In this document: one piece after another, positions 60,703-64,000 of the stretch | Numbering within the stretch: the first letter of the stretch is position 1 | Layout of the letters: each line of letters starts with the position of its first letter | Assembly (NCBI GenBank): GCA_963573385.1 | Contig: CAUYLG010009056.1 | Location: 33,414 to 97,413 of the forward strand | Direction: 5' to 3' | Source: Cacajao melanocephalus | Taxonomy: Eukaryota > Chordata > Mammalia > Primates > Pitheciidae | DNA length: 64,000 bases | Program-made: the position numbers and the translations under genes | The notes under the pieces: model-generated | Databases searched by the model: none | The model's input: only the letters and a program-made list of their open reading frames with translations | Told to the model about the DNA's origin: nothing

Positions 60703-61061
60703 TGGTATGGTTTGGCTCTGTGTCCCCACACAAATCTCTTTTTGTAACTCCCATAATTCCCAAGTGTTGTGGGAGGGACCCAGTAGGAGATGATTGAATC
60801 ATGGGGACAGGTCTTTTCTATGCTGTTCTCATGATAGTGAGTAAGTCTCATGAGATCTGATGGTTACTATAAAAGAGAGAGTTTTCCTGCACAAGCTCTC
60901 TTCTGTTGTCTGCCACCATATAAGATGTGCCTTTCACCATCCACCATGATTGTGAGGTCTCTCCAGCCATGTAGAACTATAAGTCCAATGAACTTCTTTC
61001 TTTTGTAAATTGTGCAGTCTTGGGTATGTCTTTATCAGCCACATGAAAATGGACTAATACA
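60703..61061 (+). mobile_element. MST/THE1-type LTR, sense, in the MLT1A LTR
   Basis: 359 bp from 'TGGTATGGTTTGGCTCTG' to 'GGACTAATACA', with 'GTTGTGGGAGGGACCCAG' and 'CCACCATGATTGTGAGG'. GTTAC and GTCAT are the adjacent 5-mers. Confidence 0.9.
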
Positions 61062-61090
61062 GTCATCTTGTGGGGTACTGGGGATTAGGC

Positions 61091-61388
61091 TTTTTTTTTT
61101 TTTTTGGAGACAGAATCTTGTCCTGTTGCCCAGGCTGGTGTGCAGTGGCACGATCTTTACTCACTGCAACCTCTGCCTCATAGGTTCAAGTGATTCTCCT
61201 CCCTCAGCCTCTGGAGTAGCTGAGATTACAGGCAGTCGCCACCACAGCTGGCTAATTTTTGTATTTTTAGTAGAGATGAAATTTCACCATGTTGGGCAGG
61301 CTAGTCTCAAATTCCTAACCTCAAGTGATCCACCCACCTAGGCCTTCCAAAATGCTGGGATTGTGGGCATGAGCCACAGCACCATGCC
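61091..61388 (-). mobile_element. Alu, antisense, in the MLT1A LTR
   Basis: T-run to 'CACAGCACCATGCC'; AGGCTTTT lies on both sides. Confidence 0.92.
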
Positions 61389-61544
61389 AAGGCTTTTGAT
61401 ATATTTTTTTTCTTGGGGGGGGCATAATTTAACCCAACAGGTCATAGATGTTTTTGAGTTGGATTCTGTTTGACCTGTTACTGTATCATGGCGTCTCTCA
61501 AACAGGGCCAGTCAACTAATCTTCCTATAGACTATTTGCTAAAC

Positions 61545-62398
61545 AGCTACCTGAGTGATCCTGTTAAAATGCAAATTGATGGACACATTCTCCTGCCCAA
61601 AACCCTCCAATAGCTTCCAATCCCTCTTAGAATCACCAGACGCTTAAGTGATTTGGCCCCTGGTGTTCCTCTGATCTTTTGGGTTTTTTTTTTTTTTTTT
61701 TGGACACAGGGTCTCACTTTGTCACCCAGGCTGGAATGCAGTGGTGTGAATATGGCTCACTTCGCTATAGCTTTGACTTCCCAGGCTCAAGTGATCCTCC
61801 TGCCTCAGTCACATAAGTAGCTGGGACTATGGGCATACACCACCACGTGTGGCTACTTTTTGTATTTTTTGTAGACACGGGATTTTGCCATGCTGCCTAG
61901 GCTGGTTTCAAACTGAATTTAAGCAATCCGCCCGCATCAACCTCCCAAAGTGCTAGGATTACAGGCAGGAGCCACTGTGCCTGGCCTCTTTCACCTCTTT
62001 TAACTTCCCTTCCTCTAGCACTTTACTTCAGGCACTTCTCCTTTGACATGACAGGCTTATTTCACCTGGGCCTTTGCCCTGCTGTTCCTATTGTCCAGAA
62101 TGCTCTTCCCAGAAACATGCATGGCTCCCTCCTTCACTTCCTTAAGGGCTCTGCTTCTATATCACCATATCAAAAATAACATACTCTCTTTTCCCTTTTT
62201 TCTCTTCACTTGTCCCGGTATGGGATTTTATCATATATCTCTTCGTTTATTACCTGTGTCCTCACTACAGTATAATCTCTGTTAGGACTGAAACTTTGTT
62301 TGGTCCACTGCTATATCCTCAGTGTCTAGAACAGAGCCTGACACACAGTAGGTACTCAGTTAATTGTCTGTTGAATGAATGAATGAATGAATGTATCT
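61545..62398 (+). mobile_element. L2 LINE 3' end, split by an Alu
   Basis: 'CCTCCAATAGCTTCCAATCC', 'AAGTGATTTGGCCCCTGG', 'CTTTGCCCTGCTGTTCC' and the final 'GACACACAGTAGGTACTC' plus (GAAT)n follow the L2 3' end in order. Confidence 0.85.
61683..61986 (-). mobile_element. AluJ-like, antisense, in the L2
   Basis: T-run, 'GGACACAGGGTCTCAC' to 'CTGTGCCTGGCC'. Confidence 0.9.
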
Positions 62399-62559
62399 CC
62401 TTTAAACCTCAACCTATTTCTCAAGCTATGTCACATAGCAAAGGACTTAGCTACTTGAAGGAAAAGCCAGAAATCAAACTCAGGTTGGCCTGAGTCTTTC
62501 CAAGATGCAAGAATATCAAATATTTTGCTTATTATTGTTGTTATAAAAATGATAATAAC

Positions 62560-62725
62560 TACCATTGATCAGTTGTTTACTTTGCACAAGATTGTATTCT
62601 AAGCCCTTTGCATGTATTACTTTGTTCTACTCAGTATACCTCTCTCAAGTAGTTTTTATTTTCCTCATTTTATACATGGGGCAATTGCCATTAAGGAAGT
62701 TTGAATAATTTTCCAAATTCATACA
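62560..62725 (-). mobile_element. MIR-family SINE, antisense
   Basis: 'TTCTAAGCCCTTTGCATGTA' and 'TTTTCCTCATTTTATACATG' match the antisense MIR core. Confidence 0.7.
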
Positions 62726-62942
62726 ATATGTAGAGAAAAAAAATTCACATTCAATCAGGCTGGCTTCACAATGTTACTGGTGGCAGATCTGGGAGGGCTC
62801 CACACTCCTTGATCCTTGTCTTCTGAGAAGAAAGAATTCGGCCAAGAGACAGAAGTAGATTTAAGGCAGAAAGGAGAGTTTATTGAAGCAAAGAAAAATA
62901 CACTTGGAAAAAACCAAGTGGGCAACTTGAAATAGTACATTT

Positions 62943-62983
62943 ATAGAGCCCTGAGCCAATGATCAGGTGGCTTAGGGCTCTAT
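62943..62983. repeat. 15-bp inverted repeat, 11-nt loop
   Basis: Arms ATAGAGCCCTGAGCC (62943-62957) and GGCTTAGGGCTCTAT (62969-62983) pair at 14 of 15 positions. Confidence 0.92.
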
Positions 62984-63000
62984 GAATATATTATTTTCTG

Positions 63001-63863
63001 TTTTTTTTTTTTAATCTTTTTCTTTTGTTTTCAATTTAATGGCAGGTACTTGTTTATTAACTGACCAACTTAGAAAAATAATCATGGTAGACACCTTAAT
63101 TTGTTCTTCTAATAAGCCTGTTGATCTGGTCCTCCCTGTTGCCAGCGTCTCCACCTTCTATAAAATGGGTGGCCTTTTTCTTCATTCCACCCCATGGAGA
63201 AGATAATTTGAAGGGCATGTGAAGTTATTTGCTTTTTTGAAGCATTTTCCTACAGTATAGATCTCATGGATCAGATCCTCCATGCAGGTGATGCCGTATT
63301 TACCAAGAGATCGAACAATCAAAATGTTATCTGTCAAAGCAATTTGCTTCTTACTGATTTTGCCATAACCACGCTTATAGATCCGTTCATATTCTGACTT
63401 CAGATTTGGGTACCCCCATGCGATATATGGCTCTGGAATCCTCAGCATGTTATTTGAAGCCTTGTTGAGCTTCACAAAGGTTTCATTGAAGATTTGACGA
63501 AGGCAAAGAAGCTGCAACACCTTTTGGACGTTTGGGCTCACACCATTGATACCTCTGATCCTGATGACAAATGCCAATTTGGGTTCTGCAGTTATATAGA
63601 AGTTGCCAGCTTTCCTTGCCATCCTTGCCATTTGAATTTCAGTTCTGTACATCTGCCTATATTCCTTGTGATAGTGCTTTGCTTTTTCATAGATAAGCTT
63701 CCTCCTTGCCTTTCGAAGCATCTTTTGAGCAAACTTTTTTCTCAGGTGCTTGATCTTCAGCTCTGTGAAATTCCTTTGCTTTTTCTTAAAGGTTTCTGGC
63801 ACAGCAGGAACCTTCTTCTTTTTCTTCTCTTCTACACCTCTGTGATTCCAGCTGGAAAAAGAG
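63001..63863 (-). pseudogene. RPL7P: RPL7 processed pseudogene (60S ribosomal protein L7 retrocopy)
   Basis: RPL7 is a 248-residue protein of the 60S ribosomal subunit. This intronless minus-strand copy begins near the mRNA cap region (CTTTTTCCAGCTGGAA, about 63846-63861), covers the whole coding sequence and the short 3' UTR (AATAAA, about plus 63053-63058), and ends in a poly(A) tail (poly(T) 63001-63012 and beyond). The original ATG has become ACA and one G is lost soon after (near 63833). A frame from a GTG at 63802 to 63182 stays open for 206 codons and holds recognisable RPL7 segments such as [20 protein letters not shown] and [16 protein letters not shown] one-base loss near plus 63217 (in the RPL7 'NNFLWPF' region) shifts it to an early stop. 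After that the original phase again reads RPL7-like to the stop. TTATTTT at 62991-62997 and 63864-63870 is the likely target duplication. Not expected to make L7. Several paralogous RPL7 retrocopies exist, and which one this is cannot be told here. Confidence 0.95.
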
Positions 63864-64000
63864 TTATTTTATATGAGTTTTCCCTAGTCTCTTCCTTTCA
63901 TCCCTCCCTCTGGGCAGGCTGTTGCCTAATCGACACCTACACAGTGTTTTGCCATCATCTGGGTGGGGCCACATATGCCGTTTGGTGGTTGAAGTTATGC

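Larger units (their letters stand above)
62772..64000 (-). mobile_element. ERV1-like LTR, antisense, carrying the RPL7 retrocopy
   Basis: On the minus strand it ends 'CTGCCACCAGTAACA' (plus 62772 onward) and has AATAAA near plus 62880. U3 sequence continues to 62997. It appears to resume at 63871, since the site reads smoothly across TTATTTT once the retrocopy is removed. The left part is clear; the right part (63871-64000) is an inference. Confidence 0.6.

Noticed and set aside
63182..63802. 206-codon frame read as a functional ribosomal protein L7 gene
   Set aside because: It starts at a GTG, the true ATG is mutated, the C-terminus is frameshifted, there are no introns, and poly(A) and target duplication are present: a processed pseudogene.

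Overview
The window looks like primate nuclear DNA, most likely human. The evidence is about fifty Alu elements of several ages, MIR and L2 relics, MaLR (MLT1, MST/THE1-type) LTRs, several ERV1-type LTRs, an ERVL internal region, a MADE1 mini-transposon and old LINE-1 fragments. I see no prokaryotic gene organisation, CRISPR array or operon, and no exon that I can assign to a known protein-coding gene. The only gene-like body recognised with confidence is a processed pseudogene of ribosomal protein L7 (RPL7) at the right end on the minus strand. The window is best read as intergenic or intronic sequence whose interest lies in the order and nesting of its insertions.

Region by region. 1-2.9 kb: ERV1-like LTR material, an antisense MaLR LTR and unassigned sequence. 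2.9-15.5 kb: one old provirus with both LTRs, a 4-bp target duplication and a tRNA-Leu-like primer site. It carries decayed pol and env and has been broken up by Alus, a second ERV1 (LTR at 7142), a MaLR LTR that itself holds a 685-bp insertion, and a truncated L1. 15.5-19 kb: a cluster of ERV1 LTR pieces, including an LTR with five exact-period 38-bp repeats and a head-to-head LTR pair. 19-29 kb: Alus, an L2 tail with a nearby duplicate, MADE1 split by an Alu, two LTRs of one family in opposite orientation, and a 642-bp LTR inserted in an Alu with a 6-bp target duplication. 29-38 kb: an antisense L1 end, MER5A, MIRs and Alus; a MIR-containing block is present twice. 38.5-44 kb: an MLT1 LTR followed by an ERVL remnant with protease, reverse transcriptase, integrase and dUTPase-like stretches. 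44-50 kb: MIR/L2-like relics, Alus, an antisense L1 piece, and an MLT1 LTR split by an antisense LTR. 50.2-52.8 kb: a long block with no recognisable repeats. 53-62.4 kb: Alus, a MIR with an internal tandem expansion, a fourfold nested MLT1/MST/Alu cluster, and an L2 tail. 62.7-64 kb: an antisense LTR carrying the RPL7 retrocopy.

No genes here act together in a pathway. What the window records is a sequence of insertion events that can be ordered from nesting and target duplications. The most notable oddities are a perfect 23-bp inverted repeat (4595-4652), the 5 x 38-bp LTR array, the LTR-in-Alu insertion, the tandem-expanded MIR and three local duplications. All family names were assigned by eye and subfamily names are tentative.
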